Positions 1-8,909 of a stretch of 15,141 nt of DNA are shown piece by piece. Under the pieces are notes generated by a model. That model searched no databases and was not told the DNA's origin. It saw only the letters and a list, made by a program, of their open reading frames with translations. The first letter of the stretch is position 1, and each line of letters starts with the position of its first letter. The DNA lies in assembly GCA_025201845.1 (NCBI GenBank), contig MU604011.1:59756-74896 (forward strand), written 5' to 3'. Position numbers and translations under genes: made by a program. The DNA comes from Martensiomyces pterosporus. Taxonomy: Eukaryota; Kickxellomycota; Kickxellomycetes; Kickxellales; Kickxellaceae.

Positions 1-3000
1 AAAAACCTACTGCCAAGCTCCATCTGAAGTTGGTTCATTTGGCTGTCAAGATCGGCAAACTCACCAATGTTTTCCGTGTGTGGGTCGTCCTCATCATCGT
101 CCTCATCGTCGTCGTCGTCGTCGTCGTCGTCGTCATCTTCATCGAACGCTTGGAGTTGCTCCTCATTCATTGGCATCTTGGGGAAGCGAGGTGTGATGCT
201 GCGCAAGTCCTTGGCAGCCATCGACAGGCGCTTTCTCATTGGGGTCTGCGCAACCTCGCCAGTATGCAGATCATCCTCGCCTCCATCCGAGTCGCCAAAG
301 CGCACAGGGTCCGTGTGGTCATGGTCCAACGACGATGTGGGGCCGCCGATCGACGAGACACCGGTGAACCCAGTAAGACTTGTGAACTCAGCGCCGCTGA
401 CTGAAGCGTATCCTGATGCGTTTGTCGCAAATCCAGGGGTTTGCGGGTACCGCGATCCAGATGTGGAGCGATGCATGGAGCTGAATCCCGAGCTTTCACC
501 ATTTCCGCCTGACATACCACGTGCTGGAGTCGAATACAAGGCGCCGCCGCTTTTAATGGACGAGCTAGGCAGAGTGCGAACGCGGCTAATATCGCTACGA
601 CCCACATCTTCGTAAGAGCTCCTTGGCTCGACAATATTATTGCCGCTGCTGTTGTAAGAATCTCCGCAGGAGGCTGTGGAGTGATCGTGGAAGACGTCGA
701 ACCTCCGTCCAAGCGGTGCTGGCGTTGAAGACGCATTTGGTGCGGCTGCTGGTGTAAAGAGCGGCTTGGGCGGTGCGCTGGCAACAGGCGTCTGCGGCTG
801 TGTCGCATCCGCCCCAGCAGACGAGTCATGGAAAACCTGCATTCGTGCACCAAGCGGCGTCTTTGGCCCAATGGCAGCCATCAAGCAAGCAGGCTCTTCG
901 TCGCCATCCTCGCCCTCACTTTCTTCGCCGATGCCCCTTAACACACGGGTCGCCTGCTGCCGCAGCCCAGAGGCGGTAGAGAGCGCAGGCGCTTGGCTGC
1001 GTGTGGCAAGTGGCGTGGCCTTGGCTTTTGACTTCTGCAGCTCCTGGCGCTTCGCTGTACGCATGCTGTTGAGCACGACTGTGGGCGGGTCGTTTTCATC
1101 TTTGGCCCCCCGGGCATCTCGATCGAGGAATGCCTCAAACCGGCTCACCCTCGCTGAGCTTGGAATAGCCGCAGGCTGGTGTGAGAGCTCCTCAGGCACA
1201 ACGTTTGGCGTCACAGGGCCCATGGTGAACTGGTAGTCGTCCTCTACTGAGCTGGGTAGCCCAGAGTGCTTGCCTTTGCCTGGCTTCGCCCTGCTGCTTG
1301 ATCCTAGAAGGCTGTCAGAGTCCGAGTCGGAGTCCGAAAGGTCGTTCCATATGTCGAGCATTCCTTCTTGTGCTGCTCGCGTATTGATCGTCGGCGAGCT
1401 AGTTGCCAGCCTCTTGCCCTTGGCACCCGGGAACACCGACTCGTCTTCAATACTCTCGTCGTCATCTTCATCTTCGCCGTCATCGCCCTGTTCAGCACGC
1501 CGTTGGGAGTCTTTCTGCACTTCCTCCAGCTCGGCAGCTATCCGGTGTCTCTCCTGCTCTTCCAACCCCGCGTTTTCCTTTGCGCACCACTCGTCATAGT
1601 CAAAGCAATACTTGGGAAGCTTTGCGCGCGCTTCCTCGGCACATTGCGGGATATCGTCGCCAGCTGGGAACAGCAGCCAGCTGTGCATTACCATCTTTTC
1701 GGGGTTCTTGTGTGCATTTGCCTTTTCCTTGGCCTTCTCCTTTGTCTTGCGTTTGTGCTTATCGTGACTTCCGTGAGATGCCTTTGGCGCGTCATCCGAT
1801 GCAGCAGCAAAGGAGTGGAGCAAGTCATTGGATGAGGCTGCTGCTGCGCTGTCAGCGGTCTTTGGCCCAAGAACAGATGCCGGGCTGTTATTAGCATACG
1901 TATCAGCCAAGGATTGCTGCGTGTCTGTCGGCTCGCTGTCGACCTCATCGCTGAACACGGTGAACTTTTCGATTACGGGAGCGTGTGGTGCCAGAGAAGG
2001 AGGTCGGCCAGTGGATGGCAGCGGGCGGCGCTGCTCAAGTGTCTGCCCACGCCAGCTGGTAGTCTCATGCATATTCTCCTTTCTACGGCCCTCGTCTGAC
2101 CCGATGTCAAGCCAGGGTGTACTAGACATGCTACTGCCGCTCTGGTCATGCGCAGCAGAAGTCGCTGGCGAGGGCTTGCTTGCCCTTCCCTCTGGGTCGG
2201 AGAACACAGCTATGCGAGAGTTGGGTCGCGAGGCACCCGTGCCTGTGCTTTGGTGCTGACTCGGTAAACCACGCTGTGAGGAAGGCAGGGTGTTTGCCGC
2301 TGCGGAGTGCACCGAGCGCCCAGTGCGCTTGGTTCCAAGCATTGTTCTATGTGGGTTGCCTCCATCTGGCCCGTCGCCTCCTGAAGGCGCTGTCGACCGT
2401 GCCTGAGATTGGTGTTCCGACTGTTGCTGCTGCTCGACGTCACGCATCGTCTGCGCCATCACTCGCTTCTGAAATTCGACATATCTGCGCTGCAACCGAG
2501 CTAGTGGCTGCGCCTTTCTAGCCACACCCAGCTGGAAAATCTCGTCAGCTTGCCGCACCTTGCCCATTGATTCTAAAAGCTTCGCATACTCCTCGTAAAG
2601 AATCGCCAGCGAGTCACCGATCTTATTAGCGACCAGGAACTGGAACACTGCATCCTGTCCATCAGTGATCAGCCCCGTGTACCAGATCCACATCTTCACA
2701 TAGCGTGCGTCGTTCCTGTACCGCTCTTGCTCCTTGAACAGCTTCAGCGGCTTCTCGACCAGCTTTATGATTGCCTGATGGCCCGTAGCCTGCGGAAAGA
2801 CTTCGAATAGCCATTGAATGTAGCGGTAGTAGACATCTAGGGGATCCTCGGTCTCGACAGGGTCGATTGCCGCTATCTCTGCCTGGAACTGGGCGTTCTG
2901 CGACTGCAGATGGCCCGATACGCGAATCTCCATGTGTTCAGCAGAAGCCGTTGTGTCCTGATGGCGAACGCCCAGTGGCCGTGTAGGCTGTAGGCTGTGT

Positions 3001-3251
3001 CTAGCTGCGCTTGCAAGAGAGTCTGGTGTACTAGCTCCTCCGTCAGTGGATTCGGGTGCTGCTGCTTCTGTGCCGTACAAAAGCGCAAGTGTGCTCGCTG
3101 ACCGGCCGCGACGAAGCGGCTGGATGTTCTCCTTTTGATGCTCAAAATCCGAAAAGTCAACAATTTTTGCCTTTGTGCCAAGACTACCCTCGGTCGACAG
3201 CGGAACCTCGACGTCGGCTATATGCGAGGCTGTGTGGTGTCTCTCGGGCAT
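1..3251 (-). CDS. MAD3: MAD3/BUB1-family spindle assembly checkpoint protein (C-terminus beyond window)
   Basis: The family holds back Cdc20-APC/C until kinetochores attach, working with Bub3 and Mad2. The frame is open without introns for 1083 codons from ATG at 3251; an in-frame TAA at 3272-3270 fixes the start. Visible in order: an N-terminal KEN box (residues 40-42, context QKENIQPLRRGR, very like BubR1/Mad3); the Mad3/BUB1 region I TPR-like domain (about 120-264, with DPLDVYYRYIQWLFEVFP); an ABBA-like IAVFSD (347-352); a second KEN (391-393); ABBA motif FTVFSD (430-435); a GLEBS-like Bub3-binding segment around EEARAK (539-544); a third KEN (558-560); further ABBA-like MQVFHD (804-809) and FDVFHD (851-856); and an Asp/Glu run (1037-1056). 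Long Ser/Pro-rich linkers join them. No kinase domain appears by residue 1083, so a kinase-less Mad3 and an ancestral MadBub with a kinase further left both remain possible. Family assignment is strong; Mad3 versus Bub1 is open. Confidence 0.88.
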   Translation of the reverse strand, partial: MPERHHTASHIADVEVPLSTEGSLGTKAKIVDFSDFEHQKENIQPLRRGRSASTLALLYGTEAAAPESTDGGASTPDSLASAARHSLQPTRPLGVRHQDTTASAEHMEIRVSGHLQSQNAQFQAEIAAIDPVETEDPLDVYYRYIQWLFEVFPQATGHQAIIKLVEKPLKLFKEQERYRNDARYVKMWIWYTGLITDGQDAVFQFLVANKIGDSLAILYEEYAKLLESMGKVRQADEIFQLGVARKAQPLARLQRRYVEFQKRVMAQTMRDVEQQQQSEHQSQARSTAPSGGDGPDGGNPHRTMLGTKRTGRSVHSAAANTLPSSQRGLPSQHQSTGTGASRPNSRIAVFSDPEGRASKPSPATSAAHDQSGSSMSSTPWLDIGSDEGRRKENMHETTSWRGQTLEQRRPLPSTGRPPSLAPHAPVIEKFTVFSDEVDSEPTDTQQSLADTYANNSPASVLGPKTADSAAAASSNDLLHSFAAASDDAPKASHGSHDKHKRKTKEKAKEKANAHKNPEKMVMHSWLLFPAGDDIPQCAEEARAKLPKYCFDYDEWCAKENAGLEEQERHRIAAELEEVQKDSQRRAEQGDDGEDEDDDESIEDESVFPGAKGKRLATSSPTINTRAAQEGMLDIWNDLSDSDSDSDSLLGSSSRAKPGKGKHSGLPSSVEDDYQFTMGPVTPNVVPEELSHQPAAIPSSARVSRFEAFLDRDARGAKDENDPPTVVLNSMRTAKRQELQKSKAKATPLATRSQAPALSTASGLRQQATRVLRGIGEESEGEDGDEEPACLMAAIGPKTPLGARMQVFHDSSAGADATQPQTPVASAPPKPLFTPAAAPNASSTPAPLGRRFDVFHDHSTASCGDSYNSSGNNIVEPRSSYEDVGRSDISRVRTLPSSSIKSGGALYSTPARGMSGGNGESSGFSSMHRSTSGSRYPQTPGFATNASGYASVSGAEFTSLTGFTGVSSIGGPTSSLDHDHTDPVRFGDSDGGEDDLHTGEVAQTPMRKRLSMAAKDLRSITPRFPKMPMNEEQLQAFDEDDDDDDDDDDDEDDDEDDPHTENIGEFADLDSQMNQLQMELGSRF
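108..134. repeat. GTC/GAC trinucleotide microsatellite (9 units) coding for poly-Asp
   Basis: Nine uninterrupted GTC units on the + strand read as nine GAC (Asp) codons of the checkpoint gene on the minus strand. They form the core of a 20-residue Asp/Glu tract (residues 1037-1056). The tract is flanked by GAT/GAC/GAG codons, so slippage probably expanded an acidic region that already existed. Length polymorphism between isolates is likely and would stay in frame. Confidence 0.9.
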
Positions 3252-3701
3252 AAAGACTGGAGGCAGATATTAAGCAGGAATAGCGAGTGGCACGTAGAAA
3301 AGAGAAGGGACAGGCAGCGTTTGTGCTCCTGCTGTTTACAGCTGTCGAATTTCGCACCAAAGATAACAGGAGAGTATGCGAAAATGTAGAATTGATGAGA
3401 GCAAACAAGCCGCATGCCTTTCTCCAGCGCCATTGTTTACCATCTGCTCCCCACGCCCTCTGCTGCTGAGGCCTTGCGCTGCATCCTGTTTACTGTATGC
3501 TAGAATTAGGGCACCGCTGATCAATCAGCTGCACTGCGGATCAAGACCGGTGGCTGCGCCGCGAGCTCCTGTAGCCAACGCAGGGCTTTGTCACCTCCAG
3601 CTCGTAAACCTTGCTCTGCTTCTTTCGCATTTGACAGATTGCCATCGCAATAGCCTTTCAATTTATAGTGTCCTCTTTATTCGCCATTGAATCTGCAGGG
3701 G
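3252..3701. promoter_or_regulatory. Divergent promoter between MAD3/BUB1-like and DHX29-like genes with three forkhead-type boxes
   Basis: This 450-bp gap separates two start codons pointing away from each other and contains no convincing ORF. TGTTTAC (GTAAACA on the minus strand) occurs at 3333-3339, 3434-3440 and 3487-3493, and a related GTAAAC lies at 3604-3609. This is the core recognised by fungal Fkh-type factors, which drive mitotic gene clusters in yeasts. A weak TATA-like TTTATAG lies near 3661, about 40 bp before the helicase ATG. Assignment of the boxes is inference from motif density; no binding is shown. Confidence 0.55.
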
Positions 3702-6700
3702 ATGCCGCCTAAGAGAAAGACAAGGAAGACAAAGGTTGTGCGCGACCCCAGTGCATATGCGACTGTCAGCGTGCCTTCCAGGGCAAACCGAGATAGCAGC
3801 AGCAACGCAAACCCCGGCTCCGCAGAAGCAGGTGCAGCAGCAACAGCAACAGCAGCAGCTGGTGACATTGAAATTGTCTCTGAACGCTCAGCACTACCAC
3901 CAATCAGCGCAATTTTTGGTGCTGCCGACTCTTCCTCTTCTGACCACGAACTGGGCGAGAACAGCGAGGAAACTCTTAGCGGCAGTGACGTGGCAGCATG
4001 GGTTTCTATTGATCTGGCCCATCGCCAGGCTGAGGCACGCATTGACCATGAACTAGCCATCAAGGAGCGAATGCCAGCAAAGGGACCGGCGGTCACTCTA
4101 AGCGACAAGAGCGAGCAGCTTGTGATTGACGGCATTAGGTCGGGCGACCTCGCCTTGCCTTTACCCGAAGCGGGCCAGTTAGTGGCAGTAAAGGACTGGA
4201 CGAGATCGACCAACTTTGTGTTTGAGACGCTGCTAAAGTACAAGTTTGATGAGGGCGATATCAAGACGGCGATGGAAGCAACAATGGGCTCTGGCGACAT
4301 CCTCGATCTGTTAGCATGGCTGTGCTTCAACGTACCGGCAGACCGCCTGCCGGTGGATATGAGAGACAAATTTGAATTCTCTCCATCAAGCGCTGCTGTT
4401 GGCAATGTTCCAGGGGCCCCGAAGGATGGTAGCGGTGCAGTGGACCGCAAAGAAAGTGATTCTTTGCCAGACACAAGTGTCGTCGATAACAGTGATGCTG
4501 CCTTATCGCCAAACCCGCCAAACCCGGCTGTGATAGACGCCGTTGCTATCTCAATCGGCGGCTCCAATGACGCAGAAAGCGACGTGCTTGTGCATGCGCT
4601 CGAGAATCTTGGCTTGGGCACCTACGACGAGGACGAGTATGAGAGCGACGAAGACCCTGGTGCTGTGCACGCACGCCGGTCAGTGAGATTCAGAGCATTC
4701 GGAGAATGGCTGGACTATCTGAAAACCAACAACCAGCACAACCGCTATCAGGATCAAATCAGGGCTGTTTCCAATCTGATGCACAAGGAGAAGGCCGTCA
4801 TTTCAGTGCTTGAGGATGACTGGCTATTTGATGAGGCGCAAGCTACGAGCGAGTTTGAGCAGCTGTGGCCAGGGTATCACGACACTTTGCTGGACGAGAT
4901 TCGTGCATTCAAGGAGCATGAGGAGCTCAAGCTTGCAAGGGGTTCTTGCGAGCTGAGCAGTGCATCCAAACCGGACCAAAGAGCTAGGAACAACCCTGCT
5001 GGCGAGGATTGTGGGGCTAAGGCTGCGAAGGATATCTTTGAGGACAGTGACAGCGATGGTGGGAGCGAGATTGGCCTTGGGTTTGGATTCGGAGACGATG
5101 ACGAGGAGCTCGATGCAGCTGGCTCCCCAGCCATGCCTGTTTCAGACGCGACTCCCACTAGAGTCATCGATACTGCAGCGCCCGCTGGCTGGACTGGTGC
5201 TCCAATCAAGGATATCCTCGGGGAATTTGTGCGCCGCCAAGACAGCCAGGCAGCCATCAAGTATAGCGCAAGCTCAGCGGGGGCTGGGTACACGTGCACC
5301 CTGTCTATCACTTGGAGTTTGCCATCGCGGGCTTCATCGCAAACCTCGAATGTGCGTGATGTACCAATTGAGCCAGCACCAGTGCTTGCATCGTCTGGGT
5401 CAGTGCAATCACTACATTTGCCCTCCAGCTTGCTCGGCAAAACCAGGCGCGATGCGGAAAATCTGAGCTCTCTGGTGTTCCTGTACATGCAGCCGGATTC
5501 TAGCCAGATTAGCAAACGGCTTCCGCCCACATTGCGCAGCGAGTGGGACGAATGGGAGGCGATTCGGCGGCAGATCGACCAGGAGCGGTCCAGCAAGCTT
5601 CACGATGCCAGATCCGGTTTTCTGCATGCACTTCGTGCGCAGTACGAGGCCTCTGTAGGTGCAAATTCCATTCGGGGTAGCACCACTGGGCACACTAAGC
5701 ACGAGGAGGCATACAAGACTGGCGTTTATGCACGTAGGGCCATCGATGTCCGCGCGCACAAGTGGACATGCAACCTGGTCCCTGAGCGCCAAAAGGGCAG
5801 CAGGTGGAAGGAGAAGTACGGCAGGGCCCAAGAGTTGCTGCCCTCGCGCAAATTCCGCAGCGAAATAGTCAAGGGGATCGCTGAAAACCAGGTGCTCATT
5901 GTCCGCGGCGATACTGGCTGCGGAAAGAGCACCCAGATACCGCAATTCGTGCTCGAGTTTCTGCTGGCGGGCAGCTACATGGGTGGGCGGATTATGTGCA
6001 CCCAGCCTCGGCGTATCTCGACCATGTCGATTGCCACTCGCGTCTCCCAGGAGCTTGCCGACCCATCTGTTGGATCCAGCAATTCGCTTGTTGGATACCA
6101 GATCAGGTTTAACGCGCAATCTGCCGACGAGAATGTGCTGGTGTTTTGCACTACTGGTGTGCTGCTGCGCGCACTGGCGGATGACCCGCTGCTGCAGGGC
6201 GTCAGCTGCATCATTTGTGACGAGGTCCAAGAAAGGACGCTTGAGCTCGATTACCTGCTTGTCGTCCTGCGCGGGCTGCTGGGCAAGCGTCCTGACCTGA
6301 GGGTGATCCTTATGAGCGCAACCATCGACACGACCATCTTCTCTTGCTATTTTGGCAACTGCCCAGTAGTCGAGATCCCTGGCCGCACATTCCCTGTCAA
6401 GGGCATCTTCTTGGAGAACATCGTGCAAAGGTCCGAGTACACGCTGGACATTAACAGCCGGTATGCAGTCAGGGAGCCCAACCACTACGGCTCTGGCAGC
6501 TCTGAATCGCACACACTGACAATCTCCACGAAGGGCGGAAACTCGTACCAGCAAACAGTTGATGTGACAAGCGACGAGACGCACGGCTCGCCATTGCCTG
6601 CTGCCGAGTTCAAGCGCGACCTGGCCTGCATGGACCCAGGCTTTGTCTCTCCTGCGGCGTGGTCCGTAGTGAGCCGCATGCGAACGGATGTCGTCAACCT

Positions 6701-8583
6701 GGATCTCATCCACCACCTAGTAGGCGCCATATGCATCAAAGACACCATCAACTCTGCCGATTTCCTTCATCCGTCCAGCCAGAGGGACGTTCCCGATGGC
6801 TCTATTCTGGTTTTCCTTCCTGGAATCTACGAGATCCGCACTCTTAACGCGACGCTCTCGACAGACTCGGACATGGCTGGCAAGGCGATTGTGATCCCGC
6901 TGCACTCGACGTTTGCCAACGAAGTAGAGCCCAACTCGAATATGACTTACACAGAGCTTGCATTTGCGGCTCCCCCGAAGGGCAAGCGAAAGATTGTTCT
7001 AGCGACGAACGTGGCAGAAACTGGCATCACCATCCCGGATGTCACAATCGTCATAGACTCGGGCATGTCGAACCAAGCGGTGTGGGACAAAAAGCGGCAT
7101 ATCACTCGGTTGGTGACGAGACCTATCAGCAAGGCCAACGTCAAGCAGCGCCGTGGCCGCGCGGGTCGTGTGCAGGAAGGGCTGTCGCTCTGCTTGTTTA
7201 CTGAGAAGCAATACCACCAGATGGCTGAGTTTGAGCTGCCCGAGATGCAGCGCCTCCCGCTTGTCAATCTGTGTTTGATGACCAAAACGCATGGCGTTGG
7301 CAATATTATGCGCTTCTTGCAGCAAGCAATGGAGCCACCACCGCAATCATCGGTACTGCAGGCAGTCCACGAACTGAAGGAGGCTGGTGCGCTGGATGAG
7401 GAAGAGAACCTTACCCCAATCGGCCGCCATCTGTGCTATCTTCCGCTGGATCTTTCCGCAGGCAAAATGTTGATTGTAGGAGCGCTGCTGAACTGCCTTG
7501 ATCCGGTTCTTACCATGGCTGCATCGCTGTCACAGAACGGCAGCATCCTGATCACGCCATACGACCCGGATGCCAGAGCGCTGGCTGCAGCGGCGCACGC
7601 AAAATACCGCAAAGCACTGCTACTTCCATATGCGGATGACAGACAGGCATCGGATTTCCTTACAATCCTCGCAGCATATGCGGATTGGAAGCAGCACGCG
7701 CTCAAGCGCGACATGACTAAGCAGAAGCTTGCTGAATTCTGCAAGAGGAACTGGCTCAGCAGGGATGGACTCGAATCGCTCGGCGCTCAAGCGCGACATG
7801 ACTAAGCAGAAGCTTGCTGAATTCTGCAAGAGGAACTGGCTCAGCAGGGATGGACTCGAATCGCTCGAGGATTGTCGCGAGCAGTATCTGCGTGTGCTGT
7901 GCGATCTGGGACTGGTCAAGATAAACCGCCAGGGCGAGAATAGGGATGTCCCGCTGCGCCGTATCATCAGACCTGTTCCCAGCCACAGGCCTCCTGTTCG
8001 TGACGGATTCACCGTTGTTCCTAAGGATGCCAACACCAACGGAGACAGCATCAACGTCATTTACGCTGCCGTTACCGCGGGCCTTGACCACATCCTGATG
8101 CCCACCAGTAATGGTGGGTTTGAGATTGGACAGACAACGGTGTCGAGAAGGGTACGCGGAATCGGGCACGCCATCCAGACCACGGATAGAGAACGTGTGT
8201 CTACGCGGCCCATCACAGTTGACCGAAAGTCGGCTATTGCTGCCAGTGATGCACCGCTGGCTGCCAACAATGCCCTGGTTGCTGCAACGCTGTCGGGTAC
8301 CAGCGACGCTACGTTTGCCAACACGGTCACAAGGGTCAATCTGGCGGCGGTCGTTTTATTCTCTCGGTCTCTGATGTACTGGCCCAAGGCCAAGCAGCTA
8401 ACCATCAACAGGTGGATCGAGACCCGGTGCTATGCAAAGACCGCGTCGATTCTGATTCTCCTTAGAGGGCTGCTGGAGGAAATCATGGAGTTCAAGGTCA
8501 CTGACCCATTGAGGGACCTGCCTGCCAACCTTTCCAGGTGGCAGGACGTCATTATCAGGGTTTTGCGCAGCGAGGGCGTTTAA
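3702..8583 (+). CDS. DHX29: DHX29-family DExH-box RNA helicase, frameshifted by an 85-bp tandem duplication
   Basis: DHX29-type helicases bind the 40S subunit and help 48S initiation complexes scan structured mRNA. ATG at 3702 (MPPKRKTRK) is the first in frame. The N-terminus is acidic/Ala-rich, then comes a UBA-like helical segment (about 170-225, ending AWLCFNVPADRLP) that matches the DHX29 N-terminal module. Helicase motifs: I GDTGCGKST (736-744), Ia TQPRR, II DEVQ (840-843), III SAT (872-874), IV LVFLPG, V TNVAETGITIPD, VI QRRGRAGR (1149-1156); winged-helix/HA2 follows. The first frame stops at TAA 7803-7805 (1367 aa) because a perfect 85-bp repeat shifts the frame; the second frame, open to TAA 8583, carries the OB-fold C-terminus ending near RVLRSEGV. 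Counting one repeat copy gives 1598 codons. The motif II His is Gln, which is unusual for DExH proteins. The break could be an assembly error, an allele or true decay. DHX57 is a less likely family alternative. Confidence 0.87.
7698..7867. repeat. Perfect 2 x 85-bp tandem duplication inside the helicase gene
   Basis: Bases 7698-7782 are repeated exactly as 7783-7867; the flanking bases differ, so both edges are sharp. Since 85 is not a multiple of 3, the frame shifts by one, and the upstream frame meets TAA at 7803-7805. The downstream frame resumes correctly through copy two into EDCREQYLRVLCDLGLV. The unit has no GT dinucleotide, so an ordinary GT-AG intron cannot remove one copy. Zero divergence means a very recent event or an assembly artefact. 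Confidence 0.97.
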
Positions 8584-8657
8584 GCAACACAGCTCTTTCT
8601 TGTCTGCCGTGGGCACAAACAACATTTTTTTGTGGCTTGAAACAAGGTTGTGCCATT
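8584..8657. other. Short spacer downstream of the helicase stop
   Basis: This stretch holds the likely 3' end of the helicase transcript, including a T-rich run (CATTTTTTTG near 8624). No ORF or repeat is seen in it before the LTR-like segment. Confidence 0.5.
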
Positions 8658-8905
8658 GTGTTTGGTGTCAATGCTGCTGGGAGCGACAGCAGCTCTGATT
8701 GGAGCGACAGCAGTGTCTGGGTAGAGACAAAAGCCTCGCTGAGCCTGCTTTTCCTGCCAATTGCTCCTTCGCTTCGCAAACAACCAGGTCGCTTTTATTT
8801 CTAATAGTACTCGCTTTTATACCCCGCTTCGCTCGCGCCCACAGCAGCATCCTTAACTCTTGCTACTCTTCTCTTTCTCCCTCTGCACCCCGCTGCTTCT
8901 CGCGA
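8658..8905 (+). repeat. LTR-like segment A (5' side of gag)
   Basis: It begins near TGTTTGGTGTCAATGCTGCT and ends just before the gag ATG. It shares an ordered series of blocks with two other places in the window (10346-10520 and 12790-12935): a TGCTGCT...GGGAGCG start (shared with 10346), CTGCTTTTCC or CTGCCTTCC, a CAAACAA block, TCGCTTTTATT and CGCTTCGCT. The match to the 12790 copy is clear over about 80 bp. It contains an internal 13-bp direct repeat GGAGCGACAGCAG (8680-8692 and 8701-8713). No tRNA-complementary primer binding site starting with TGG is visible before gag. It may be a diverged 5' LTR or an element-type promoter. Confidence 0.5.
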
Positions 8906-8909
8906 GAAA

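Noticed and set aside
67..615. Ser-rich + strand ORF over the left end (and a similar one at 1270-1599)
   Set aside because: It is the antisense shadow of the acidic and Ser/Pro-rich codons of the checkpoint gene; the Ser run is the reverse of the GAC microsatellite.
3677..4621. Minus-strand 314-aa ORF opposite the helicase N-terminus
   Set aside because: Antisense shadow with Ser/Ala-rich composition and no domain; the sense frame is clearly coding.
5412..6716. Minus-strand 434-aa ORF opposite the helicase core
   Set aside because: Antisense shadow of the conserved helicase motifs, in GC-rich DNA that keeps reverse frames open.
7698..7867. The 85-bp repeat as a cryptic intron that splicing removes
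   Set aside because: The unit contains no GT, and no AG|GC junction exists for a GC-AG intron. An AC|AT junction occurs but lacks minor-spliceosome consensus.
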